In this document: positions 26,029-35,224 of the stretch, piece by piece
Position numbering within the stretch: the stretch's first letter is position 1
Layout: each line of letters begins with the position of its first letter
From: Rebecca billardiae RCC1528
Taxonomy: Eukaryota; Haptophyta
DNA: 64,000 nt
Direction: 5' to 3'
Assembly (NCBI GenBank): GCA_965240325.2
Contig: OZ251224.1
Location: 2,542,001 to 2,606,000, forward strand
Translations under genes and position numbers: made by a program
Notes under the pieces: model-generated
Databases searched by the model: none
Told to the model about the DNA's origin: nothing
Seen by the model: only the letters and a program-made list of their open reading frames with translations

Positions 26029-28275
26029 TTACCGCGCGCGCGTCGGGTGTCGCTCCACCATGATGGCGTCGACGTGCCGCTTGAACGTCGCACCGTCCGT
26101 CGCCTTCGTCATGATGTCAGAGTGGTTGAGTGAGGTGTGTACCTTGACCACCTTCACCTTGCCACCCTCCTGCGCGTCACGCACATAGTGATGCTTGATC
26201 TCGATGTGCTTCGAGCGCTTGTGGTGCACAGGATTCTCTACGAGGTCGATAGCCCCTTTGTTGTCCTCTCGCACCTCCGTCGCGGCCCGCGGCGGCTGCC
26301 GCATGGACTCGAGTATGCTCCGCAAGTAGCTCACCTCGCGGCAGCAATCGCTCAGCGCGACGTACTCCGCCTCCGTCGAGCTCAGCGAGACTGTACCTTG
26401 CAGCCCGCTGTGCCACGACACCGGCGCCCCATTGTAGAACACAATGTATCCACCCGTCGACCTGCCCTTGGTCTCCACCGGATTGCTTGCCCAATCGGAG
26501 TCAGCGAAAGCAAGTAGGTCGGGGTGCTCGGAATCTGTCGCAAACTTGAACAAGATTCCCAATCGCGGGCATCCACGTAAGTAGCGCAGCACGCGCTTCG
26601 CACTTACCAGATCCACCGCCCGCGGACATGACATGCGTCGCGTCAGCATGTTCACCGCGTGCGCGATGTCCGGCCGCGCCGTGACCATCGCAAACATAAG
26701 ACATCCCACCATCGCCTGGTAGTTCTCAATCTCCGCGCGCTGCAGCAACGCCTCATCGTCGTCGCTCAGCTGCGTCCGCGCCGCCGGCTCCGGCGTGCGC
26801 GCCGGCGTGCTCGCGTTCAAACCGAACCGCTGAAGCACGCTCTCGACGTACGGCCCCAGGTGCATCAGGATGCCGTCGTCATGAACTTCAAACACGGCGC
26901 CCAGGAACTTATCGAGCCGCTCACTCAGCTTGATCTCGTAGTGCTCCTTCAGGTCAGCCGCCAGCTTCTCCACCGCGCGCGCGTCGCGCGTCAGGTTGAG
27001 AAACAGCAAGTCGTCGACAAAGCCGCCCGCGATGATGAACTCGCCCGGCGCCGACTCCTTGACGTAGATGCACGGCGCACTCGGACACTCCGAGAAGCCG
27101 CGCGCGAGCAGCTGGGTGCGGTGCGTGCGATGCCACGCGCGCCCAGACTGGCGTAGGCCCGGATACGCCTTCAGGCTCCGGCCCACGACTTTGTGCCCCG
27201 GCGGCGCCTGCGTGCTCGGCACGTAGCCCGGCGGGAATGAGAAGAGAGGCCGCTCATCCGGCTTCAACTCCGAGTTGAGGTACGCGTCCTTGACGTCGCC
27301 CTTCGACAGTATGCCCAGCGCCGCAACCGACGCTGCACCCAAGTCGACTCTCGCGCCAGCCTGCTGAGCGGCGATCGCCACGAGTAGTCGCACTTGTTCC
27401 GGCCGGATCGTCGGAGCAAAGACCTCCTGAAAGTCGATCCCCGGCCGCTGTAGGTTCCCCAGTAGCACCGACCGCGCCTTGAAGCGCGTCACCTCGCCCT
27501 CCGGGTTCGACTTCACGTCAAAGACCCACTGGCTCGGCAACACTCGCGTGCCCTCCGGAACCACCACCTCCTCCGAGGTGCCGAGCAACTTGTGACCTTC
27601 CAAGTGCTCGAGCATGGCGCCCTGCCACTGGGGCGCCTCCGCCGACCGCATCGCCTCGCGATAGTTCGTCGGCACCTTCACGTTGATCTTCTGGAACACC
27701 GACGCGGCGCTGACGACGGCAGTAAGCAGCTGCGGCCGCCGGCGCGACGTCCGATCCCTGCGAAGCGGATCGTGTCCCATATCCAGACCGGGCGGCGGCG
27801 CGTCCTCGATCACGCCGTCGTCACCGTCTGCGCCGCGCGGCGGCCCGCCAGCATCTGCTGCGGCCCCGCGCCGTGATTCCGTCGGCGGTATCTGATCCTG
27901 CCGACCCGGCTGCGTCATCGACGCGCCTGCCCCGCCACGCCCGCCCTGCGGCGTCGGCGTCGACGGCTGTGCGCTCGCGCTGCTGCACCCGCGTTGTCCC
28001 GCGTCCACGCTGCTGCGCCCGCGCCCCGACGTTGACGCATCTACGTCGTCGTCGTACCCGACGTCGAACTCTGTCGCGTCGTCATTCCCGGCGTCGGCTG
28101 GCGTCTCGCCGCCGTCGCCGTCCTCGTCCTCACCGTCGGCATCACCGCCGACTGGACGATGTCCGCCGCTTACTGCGGCGCCGTCACCATCACCCACGTA
28201 CGCGCCACCGTCAGGTGCGCCCAGCGACGAGTGCCCCCCCCTCGACCAGGTCGGTCTCGTCGATGCGTACGTCAC
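26029..28275 (-). CDS. copia reverse transcriptase and RNase H (Pol, second part)
   Basis: The open frame is 748 codons; the part homologous to copia Pol starts near 28240. An acidic Asp/Gly-rich linker precedes RT motifs QWVFDVKSNPEGEV, FKARSVLLGN, FAPTIRPEQVRLLVA, KGDVKDAYLN (first catalytic Asp), GLRQSGRAWH and the active site FVDDLL (Phe for the usual Tyr). Then the RNase H domain reads FADSDWAS, SSTEAEYVA, EDNKGAID and KHIEIKHHYVRD. It copies the element RNA into cDNA and removes the template. No stop or frameshift is seen inside. It sits in a different frame from integrase, joined at the G8 run 28234-28241. Confidence 0.9.
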   Translation of the reverse strand: MTYASTRPTWSRGGHSSLGAPDGGAYVGDGDGAAVSGGHRPVGGDADGEDEDGDGGETPADAGNDDATEFDVGYDDDVDASTSGRGRSSVDAGQRGCSSASAQPSTPTPQGGRGGAGASMTQPGRQDQIPPTESRRGAAADAGGPPRGADGDDGVIEDAPPPGLDMGHDPLRRDRTSRRRPQLLTAVVSAASVFQKINVKVPTNYREAMRSAEAPQWQGAMLEHLEGHKLLGTSEEVVVPEGTRVLPSQWVFDVKSNPEGEVTRFKARSVLLGNLQRPGIDFQEVFAPTIRPEQVRLLVAIAAQQAGARVDLGAASVAALGILSKGDVKDAYLNSELKPDERPLFSFPPGYVPSTQAPPGHKVVGRSLKAYPGLRQSGRAWHRTHRTQLLARGFSECPSAPCIYVKESAPGEFIIAGGFVDDLLFLNLTRDARAVEKLAADLKEHYEIKLSERLDKFLGAVFEVHDDGILMHLGPYVESVLQRFGLNASTPARTPEPAARTQLSDDDEALLQRAEIENYQAMVGCLMFAMVTARPDIAHAVNMLTRRMSCPRAVDLVSAKRVLRYLRGCPRLGILFKFATDSEHPDLLAFADSDWASNPVETKGRSTGGYIVFYNGAPVSWHSGLQGTVSLSSTEAEYVALSDCCREVSYLRSILESMRQPPRAATEVREDNKGAIDLVENPVHHKRSKHIEIKHHYVRDAQEGGKVKVVKVHTSLNHSDIMTKATDGATFKRHVDAIMVERHPTRAR

Positions 28276-29343
28276 GTGAGTGAACGAGACGTCCGTCGTC
28301 TAAACGACACACGTACCCAAGCACGTAGCGCCATGTACCGCGCCACTGCACGCCGTGCCCACCCCAGAGATAGACACGTCCGGGTAGTGCGCGCTGCTTC
28401 AGCTGCCCCAATGCATTGCGCCGTGCGCCCAGCATCAGCACGCGGCAGCGCGCGCCAAACGCCACGTGATGCTTCCACGTCGGGCGTTTGCCAAAGAACA
28501 GCTCATCCGGCGTGAGCCACTCGATGTCTCCATCGTCACGAATGATACCACGTGACGCCAGTCGATTGCGCGACGCGCATGCGTGCCACGCCGCGTAGTG
28601 CCAATCGACCCGCGAGACTCCACGCGCAACGACCGTGGCGCGCAGTCTCGACTTCAGCGTGCGGATAGCGCGTTCCGCCACGCCATTCGAGCTCGGCGAG
28701 TCGGGCGCCGACGTGACCGTCGACGAGAACCCAAGCTTCGCCAGCTCACCCTCGACGTACGTACTCAGCAACGTCGAGCCACCGTCGGTGTGAATATGGC
28801 GTCGCGCCATAGTACACCCCGACGCCAGGACCCAATGCGACATGTGCATGGCCCCTGTTCCAAGCAACTGCGCGTACCAGCGGAATGCCCGACCAACCTC
28901 GGCGTCATCCAAGCTGCGTAGCGCGTACACTTGCCATCGACGTGAATGCCCATCGATGAATATGATCCCATGAGGATACCCTCCACGTGCGCCATCGGCC
29001 CCAACTGGTAAGTCGATGCGCGCCATAGAGAAGATGTCGACGTGCGTCACCTGCCCAGGGTAGTGCGCCGTCGGCATCGGGTCCGCGAACGACCGCCGCG
29101 TCATGCTCGCCGCCGACTGCTCGTCAAGCGGCTCACGCCGCGCGTTCGCCCCCTCCATCCCCTCGGCCACGCGTCGCGTGCGCTCGAGTAGACGTTGGTC
29201 ATTGGTGCCCGTTCGAACCGACCAAGTGCGTAACCACGCCGGATCAGCGCCTCGCGCCGCCTCCGTAGTAGTAGTGGTATCAGATACCGTAGTGGTTGTG
29301 TTTGTGGCTCGCACCTGCGCGGGTTCCGGGCTTAGGCGTTTGG
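28211..29343 (-). CDS. copia integrase (Pol, first part, -1 frame)
   Basis: It is read after the -1 slip at 29338-29344 and ends at a stop at 28211-28213. It has the integrase core with the catalytic D,D-35-E triad: HVDIFSM, IHTDGGS and SSNGVAERAIRTL, followed by the usual RNA-binding-like tail with PDELFFGKRP. Integrase inserts the cDNA into the genome. The HHCC zinc-binding module that normally precedes the core in Ty1/copia elements is not apparent between the frameshift and HVDIF. Upstream of the slip the frame is open to 29740 but the translation there is only a shadow of protease. The following RT frame is reached only after a +1 change at the G8 run. Confidence 0.85.
28234..28241 (-). 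other. G8 homopolymer at the integrase/RT frame junction
   Basis: The integrase frame reads GAG GGG GGG GCA and stops 24 bases on. The RT frame reads AGG GGG GGG CAC across the same bases. A run of seven G would put the two in one frame, so this is either a one-base mutation, an assembly error or a +1 recoding site. Confidence 0.7.
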
Positions 29344-31893
29344 GGGCGGCGCAGCGCCAACGCGCCCCCGCCCCGCGCCCACGCGCCGCACTGGCGCCCT
29401 GCGCCGTGCGCGTGCCTCCGCCGGCGCATCGCCGACGTCCGGCCCCACCTGGCGCCGTACGATCTCGGCGCGCAGCGTGGAATCGCGCGGCAGCTGCACG
29501 ACGCCGCCTCCCAGCGCCGTAAAGTCCGCAGTGTTGCCGCGCTGCGAGTAGTGGAACTCGATGCCTGCGTCCGCGCAGTGCTCGACCGACAGCAGCGGCG
29601 CCGTGACGCGCCGCGACGCCCACGCCTCGATCTCGAGCGTGAGGACCTTGTCGCTGTCGTCGTCCGCCGCAAGCTTGACCACCAGGGTCCCGCGGTGAGT
29701 GACCCGCTCCCGCGCACCGTTCCCCCACTCGATCTGACATGCGCCGTCCACCGGGGTAAGATTCGTCAAATCCTCGGCCATGGCGATGTTCTTCCGTGCG
29801 CCAGTGTCAAACACCAACGCCCGCGTGTTGTCCTCCGGCGGCGCCACGCGTGCCTCGGCCGCCCGCGCCGCGACGATCTCGATGTCCTCGTCGCGCTGCG
29901 CCCTGCCGCCGATAGCCGCGCCAATAGGCGCCAAGCCGAGTCCGGCGCCGGCGCCGCCGCCGTCTCCGGCGTCAGCGTCACCGTCGCCACCAACGGCGCC
30001 GTCGGGCTCGTCACCCTGCTCGGGTGCGAACGCGACCTGCGTGCGGACCGTGCCGCCGCCGTTGCCATTCCCGACCACGGCGCGGGTGCTGCCCCCCGCA
30101 CCGCCGCCGCCACCGCCACCGCCGCTCCGATGTGAGCCACGGCTGCGATCCGACCGCGTCGACGCCGCGTCATCGCCAGCGTTCGAGTCGCGATCAGCCT
30201 GCGTCACCTGCGGGCAGTAACGCTTGATATGCCCCACGGCGCCGCACTTGTAGCAGCGCGGCCCGTGCGCGTCGTCGGAGTCGTCCTGGCCTCCGCGGCC
30301 GGCGCCGCGGCCAGTGCCGCCGCCGCCACCGCCACGAACTCCGCCGCCGCCACCACGGCCAGCCGGCGACGTCGTGTCGCCGCCGCCGCCACCCGCCGAC
30401 GCCGCCGCCGCCTGCGCCAGGCGGAGCCCGTCGATTGGGTGCGCGCGGGTAGCGCCGCCGCCTCCTGGCGTGCGGCCACCCGCCCCTGGGCGCCCAGGGC
30501 CGCCGCGGTCAACCCGCTTGCCCTTGGAGAAGTCCCAGTCCTCGAACTTGCCGTTGAGCTCGTGCACGAGCTCCTGCACGTCGAAGTTCGTCACGGTCCT
30601 GTAGTCCTTCGACTCGTACCGAGTCCGCATCTCGATGCCCGCGCCCACCGACGGAATGAACTCGATGAGCCGCGCAAGCATCTCCGCCGCTGGCGCTGCG
30701 TCACTCAGCTCCTGCAGCAGCACGTGGTTGTGCTGTAGCACCTGGAAGAGCTCGAGGGCGCCGACGCCGTCCTTGCCGCAATCCGGCAGGACCGTCCGGT
30801 GCCAGCGTGCCCGCACCGACATGTACTTCCGCATGTCGTCGGGCTTGCGCATGCGCAGGATCGTCTTCCACAGGTACAGAAACTCGCGCCCCGGCGTAAG
30901 TGCGCCCCGGCGCGCGCGCTCCTCCTGCACCTCCGGCTGCGTCTCCATGAGGCGGTTGATGTGCTGCCACGCAGCCTCCGTCACCCACGACCGCAGCTCG
31001 GTGCGTAAGAAAGCCGTCCCTTTCTCGTACTGCGCCCCGGCGTACTTGGCTGGGTCCGCCTCGTCGCCGTCCGGCGCTGCCTCCAACACGCTCTGTCGGA
31101 GCTTAATGTCCAGCATGGCGTGCTCGCTCGCCTGCCGCTCATGCATCTGATCCTCGGTCTCGCGCTCGCGGCGGTAGAGCTCGCGCGCGCGCGGATCGAG
31201 CGTCACGGCAGCGCCGCCCGCGGGCGCCGCGCCACCGATCCCGCCGGCGCCGCCCGTAGGCGCCGCGCCGACGCCGGCGCCGCCCGCAGGCGTCGCCCCG
31301 TCAGTCCCAGCCGGCGCACCTGCTGCGCCGCCTGTGCCCACACCCGGACCGGGTGTGCCGGCCGCCGGACCCGGAGAAATTCCGGATCCACCGCCCGCCG
31401 CCGGACCTGAACCCGGTCCGGTCGCCGTCGGGCCGCCCGGAGTGGCTAAACCACTCCCTGCGCCCGCCGAGGCAGCCTGCGCGTAGCTTGGCGCCTGCCT
31501 CGCCCCCGCCGCCGCCGCCGCGCGTTCCGCCGCGGCCCGGCGCTCGGCGTGCTCGCGGCGCTCGTGCTCGTGGCGATGGTCAAGCAGCCGCTGCTGCAGC
31601 GCGTAGTTCTCACGCGCCAGGTCCATCCGCTCGGCACTGACCTTGATCATCTTCGCCGCGGATGGGTTAAAGGTCTCCCACGTCGAGTTGTACTCCTCGA
31701 GCGTGTTGATGCGGTGCTCCGCGTTCGGGCCGTGCGTCACGATGATGCCGTTCAGTGCGGACATCGTAGCACCTTGCCCCGCCGGAAGCGCCGCCAGCCT
31801 GCTCGCCGATTGCGCGAGCCAGCGCTGCTGATTGCCCTTGTCGTTGAGCATCCCAACGTCGACCGAGCCGTAGTACCGGCCGCTCGTGCTCAT
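29332..31893 (-). CDS. copia Gag with zinc knuckle and aspartic protease
   Basis: The start chosen is the ATG at 31893 (MSTSGRYYGS), 57 bases inside the LTR edge; an in-frame ATG at 31950 that spans the LTR junction would add 19 residues. The product is about 853 residues. The N-terminal half is a capsid-like helical region with long Gly/Ala/Pro-rich stretches. A CCHC nucleic-acid-binding knuckle reads CYKCGAVGHIKRYC. Near the C-terminus an aspartic protease has its active site FDTGA. Gag packages the RNA in the virus-like particle and the protease matures it. The frame stops at 29332-29334, three bases after a slippery heptamer. Having protease in the gag frame and integrase-RT in another is a less common split for this superfamily. 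Confidence 0.88.
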   Translation of the reverse strand: MSTSGRYYGSVDVGMLNDKGNQQRWLAQSASRLAALPAGQGATMSALNGIIVTHGPNAEHRINTLEEYNSTWETFNPSAAKMIKVSAERMDLARENYALQQRLLDHRHEHERREHAERRAAAERAAAAAGARQAPSYAQAASAGAGSGLATPGGPTATGPGSGPAAGGGSGISPGPAAGTPGPGVGTGGAAGAPAGTDGATPAGGAGVGAAPTGGAGGIGGAAPAGGAAVTLDPRARELYRRERETEDQMHERQASEHAMLDIKLRQSVLEAAPDGDEADPAKYAGAQYEKGTAFLRTELRSWVTEAAWQHINRLMETQPEVQEERARRGALTPGREFLYLWKTILRMRKPDDMRKYMSVRARWHRTVLPDCGKDGVGALELFQVLQHNHVLLQELSDAAPAAEMLARLIEFIPSVGAGIEMRTRYESKDYRTVTNFDVQELVHELNGKFEDWDFSKGKRVDRGGPGRPGAGGRTPGGGGATRAHPIDGLRLAQAAAASAGGGGGDTTSPAGRGGGGGVRGGGGGGTGRGAGRGGQDDSDDAHGPRCYKCGAVGHIKRYCPQVTQADRDSNAGDDAASTRSDRSRGSHRSGGGGGGGGAGGSTRAVVGNGNGGGTVRTQVAFAPEQGDEPDGAVGGDGDADAGDGGGAGAGLGLAPIGAAIGGRAQRDEDIEIVAARAAEARVAPPEDNTRALVFDTGARKNIAMAEDLTNLTPVDGACQIEWGNGARERVTHRGTLVVKLAADDDSDKVLTLEIEAWASRRVTAPLLSVEHCADAGIEFHYSQRGNTADFTALGGGVVQLPRDSTLRAEIVRRQVGPDVGDAPAEARARRRAPVRRVGAGRGRVGAAPPPNA
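29338..29344 (-). promoter_or_regulatory. -1 ribosomal frameshift heptamer CCCAAAC
   Basis: In the gag frame the minus strand reads C CCA AAC GCC TAA. This fits the X XXY YYZ rule exactly and lies one codon before the gag-protease stop. Slipping back one base gives the frame that continues into integrase without a stop. The mechanism is known for many retroelements; use here is inferred. Confidence 0.75.
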
Positions 31894-31949
31894 CGGCGCG
31901 ATCGATGAGAAAGCGCCGCGCGTACGATCCCTCCCGATCGCTGCATGCA

Positions 31950-32643
31950 TATTGGGTAAACGCGAGCTCCGAGCGTCTCGAGCCCTGCTAAAAGCTCACC
32001 GGCACGTCCTCGGGCGCGTCGTCGGTGACGCCCACGAAGCCAATCTCGACCCTCGCTCCTCTGACGAGCAAAAGTAACCTCCCGCCGAGCTCTTTTCGGC
32101 TCCGGCGGGGTGACCCGGCGTTTGCTGGCCCGGCTCGGGGAATCTCAATGATTCCGAGCCGCACGCCCCGTGCGTCAACCAATCACAGGTGTTCCCGACG
32201 CACCGCCGTAACTGCTGGTCGCACACGGTTTCTGGATCCGTGTGCAGGTTGAATCCGGACGTCCTCGTCCGTGATGAATTTCTGGATGAAACGGTCGTGT
32301 TTGCGTTCTCGAGAACTCCAACACGCTTCCACGATGGCGGCCGGGCCATGCCCGTGCGACGTCACCGTGCCGCGCTGCGCCGGGCCGTACCGCCCGCGCA
32401 CGCGCCGCGTCCGTGTCGCTCCGCGTCCGCGCTGCCGCGTCCGCGCTCCGCGTCCACGTCGATCCGCGCCAGCGCTGCTGCGCTCGCGCTCCTGCCACCG
32501 CGCGCGCCGCGCGCGCGCGCCGCCAGAGCCAGCCACTGCTCCGTAGCTGATGCCGCCGGCCCGCCTGGTGCGGCGCCGGCCCTGACGTCCCAGCGGCGAC
32601 GCCATCTGCTGAGATGCGCGCCCCAGGCTGCGTCAGCTCAACA
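31950..32643 (-). repeat. 5' LTR of copia element
   Basis: It is the 694-bp partner of the LTR at 25299-25992, starting TGTTGAGC at 32643. It should contain the element's promoter and transcription start. The last base of the LTR and the two that follow form an ATG (31950-31948) in frame with gag. Confidence 0.93.
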
Positions 32644-32650
32644 GATTCAT

Positions 32651-32858
32651 ATGCTGTATGGTTCACGCAGGCATAAAATCGCTTCGTCGGAGTCGTATCC
32701 ACTACTGGAGAACATCATTTGCACCGCTTCGTTTTCATACATTATGAACCATATATGCTGTATGGTTCACGCAGGCATAAAATCGCTTCGTCGGGGTCGT
32801 ATCCACTACTGGAGAACAACATTTGCACCGCTTCGTTTTCATACATTATAATATATAT
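32651..32858 (+). repeat. two tandem copies of a 104-bp repeat
   Basis: The phrase ATGCTGTATGGTTCACGCAG starts at 32651 and again at 32755, followed each time by AAAATCGCTTCGTCGG and CACTACTGGAGAAC. The copies differ at few positions. The sequence just left of the retrotransposon (25262-25293) belongs to the same family. Confidence 0.85.
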
Positions 32859-33069
32859 ATGGTTCATGGACTGCTACGGGGTCGAGCAAAATATCATCGA
32901 TATTCATCAGGCGCACGTGTGCGTATTCATCATCAGCCTTCGGGAATTGGGAGTAGCTATTGGCCTTTTGCCCTCTGGCGAGCCAGTTGTGCGCACTTTA
33001 AGAGCAGGCCTGAGCAGGCTCGAGGCCACTTTTTTGCCGCTCACGTGGACATGATGCCGAGCACGTCTC

Positions 33070-34560
33070 ACGAGGTGCGCGCGGCGAGTGGCGTCTGGAG
33101 CGCGCGGCTGTGGTGGGCCCCGACGGCCGTCGACATCGCGTTCGTGCCCCGCTCACTCTGAACTCCGCGCGCCCCCGCCGCCCTATCGATCGATCATCGA
33201 TGCCTGCGCGCGGAATCGTGCACCGCGCGTGCCGCCCGCGACCGGCCGCGGCAGGCCCGAGCCGCCCTTTCGGGCTCTCGCAAGCACGGGGGCAGCGGCG
33301 CCTGATGGCGGACTGATCGACATCTGAGTCTCCGACTTCACCACGCGCCCCCCTCGTCATGCCTTCCCGGGGTCTCCCACGGAAGACGGACTAACCGAGC
33401 AGGCGACGGTACTGTCTGTACGCTGCCGTGACACACGGCGCCTGGGCAGCGGGCAGTGGTGGCGGGGTCCCGCGGACGTCAGTCTTCCCCTCGCGCCCTG
33501 CTCACCTCGAGTGCGCCGCCACGCGCCTCCGCACGCGTGTCCCATCGATGCGCAGAGCGGCATGCTTGCATGAAAGTTGAAATGGCTGGGTCATCAGCCC
33601 GCGCCGGCAAGTCTGTCTAGCGCTGGACGGACGGACATAGGAGGACGAGCAGCGCGGGCGACGGTGGTGCGCGACGCTCCCAGAGCTGGCCGTGCCTCTG
33701 CGACGCGTGCCGAGCCTGACCGAGGTGTGTCACCCGGTCCACGCGCGGCGCGCGCGAAGGCACCGGTGCTGTGGCTGCTCGGCTCGAATCCGCGGCCTCG
33801 CCTCGCACCGCGGCACCGTGCTCCCTGGCTGTCAGCTCCGCGTGGCCTGGCGTGCACGTAGAGTTGCGCTCATGCGTCGATCACGCCTCGCGCCCGCCTG
33901 TCGGCCGTCGCGCAGGCGCTGGTCGAACCCTACTCGGACCAGTGCAAATCATCTATCCCGTGGCCGCTGCCGGCGCGCGGTGACGGGACAGCGCGGTCAG
34001 CAGCAGGCGCAGCGGCCCGAACGAATCCGCGGCCCCGCACCGTGCTCCCTGGCTGTCTGCTCCGCGTGGCCTGGCGTGCACGTGGAGTCGCGCTCATGCG
34101 TCGATCACGCCTCGTCGCATCCGCCTGTACACAATATCGGCGCCGCGGCGGCGGCTGCGACTGGGCCCGCCCGGCCCCGGGCGCCCCGGCGGCCCGGCGC
34201 GGCCGAGGCGGCGGCGCGCCGCTGGAGTCTACTGCTACAGTTTACTAAGAATAAGAGACGCACACAGCTCAGGCAGGCGAGATTGACGCCCGCCAGCTGT
34301 CACCGCCCATGAAGCCGTCGCCGATGGTAGCGCCGCCGGAAAAAAATCGTTACATCAGTAGTTGTCATACGGGCATGCCAACCGTGCCATTACTGGTCTC
34401 ACTCTCAGCCTCAGGTCTGTCCGAATCGGACAATAGTGAAATTGAATAGAGTTAGACGACTGCGCGACGGAGGGTGCACCGCCACCGCGGGCCCCGAACT
34501 ACGTTCGTTCTACGGAAAAGGACCGCGGAACGCGGTCATAAATAGTGATTGTTCATATAT
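33070..34560 (+). repeat. left arm of a large imperfect inverted repeat
   Basis: The arm matches the reverse complement of about 35225-36285 in order, with indels and substitutions. Recognisable blocks are GTCGACATCGCGTTCGTGCC (33129), CTCGCAAGC...GGGGCAGCGGCGCCTGATG (33286-33310), the CGTGCTCCCTGGCTGTC / GCGTGGCCTGGCGTGCACGT pair seen twice (about 33825 and 34040), and at the inner end CTACGGAAAAGGACCGCGGA (34510-34530). No conserved protein frame runs through both arms. Confidence 0.7.
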
Positions 34561-35224
34561 ATATATATATATAATGTCCGCCGTATTCTTGCGTCTCGTG
34601 CCGACTACAGTCTACATATGTCGCCCGTGTTTGTATAACTATGGCCGTCCTCGTGAACGGCCGACGCCAAGTGCTGGCCGAAGGTGGGCACGCCTGCGGC
34701 ATAGCTATGCCGAGCAGCGGAGCTGCGTACACGTGTTCGGCCTAAATTAAGCTACTCGACGGCGGTGGAATTTACTACGTGTCCTCATGCCTTGGCGAGC
34801 GGCAGCAGATGCGGTGGGTATGCCCGCTCGCCGTCGATGAAACGCGCCCGCGGCGGTGCGTGAGTGATCCCTGGTCGGTGCACGCGTCGTGCCACCCGCG
34901 TGCGAGCCGCCGCCGCCGGCGACGCAGTCTGACGCGCTTGGCTGGATAGCCATCTCGCCCGCCCGCGCCTGGCGGCAGTGCCGCAGCGCGGCCCGGGGCC
35001 CGGAGATGATCTCCGGGGCCGAGAAAACCCGGATGGACTGTTTGTCCGGGAGCAGCCCTTTGAGGCGATGGTCCGGTAACTAGAGGGTGATGGAGCTGAT
35101 GAGCGGCGCTGACGCGACCGGTGTTCTTGTCGTTCTCTGCTTACTACTATGTATTGTATTACTACTAGACAATATCTTAGCTAGGACATCATCAGTTATG
35201 AATTATTGTCGTATACATGTATAT
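34561..35224. other. spacer of the inverted repeat, no gene seen
   Basis: The spacer starts with a TA run ((TA)n about 34554-34573) and ends with an AT-rich ATGTATATATAGAT stretch (35216-35230). The middle is GC-rich, with short frames (one reads MPPACEPPPPATQSDALG from 34889) that show no recognisable domain. Confidence 0.45.

Larger units (their letters stand above)
25299..32643 (-). mobile_element. complete Ty1/copia-type LTR retrotransposon
   Basis: The element is 7345 bp on the minus strand. It is bounded by 694-bp direct LTRs and flanked by the 5-bp target duplication GATTC (25294-25298 and 32644-32648). In its own 5'-3' sense it holds the 5' LTR, a very short leader, gag-protease, integrase, then reverse transcriptase-RNase H, a polypurine tract (GAGGGGGGG, complement of 25993-26001) and the 3' LTR. 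Integrase before reverse transcriptase is the Ty1/copia order. I found no difference between the two LTRs by eye, which indicates a very recent insertion. Two reading-frame changes exist: a canonical -1 slip site and a G8 run. No tRNA primer site could be matched with confidence. Confidence 0.93.

Noticed and set aside
28585-30738. Plus-strand frames across the copia element
   Set aside because: They are antisense shadows of Gag-protease and integrase, which carry all recognisable motifs on the minus strand.
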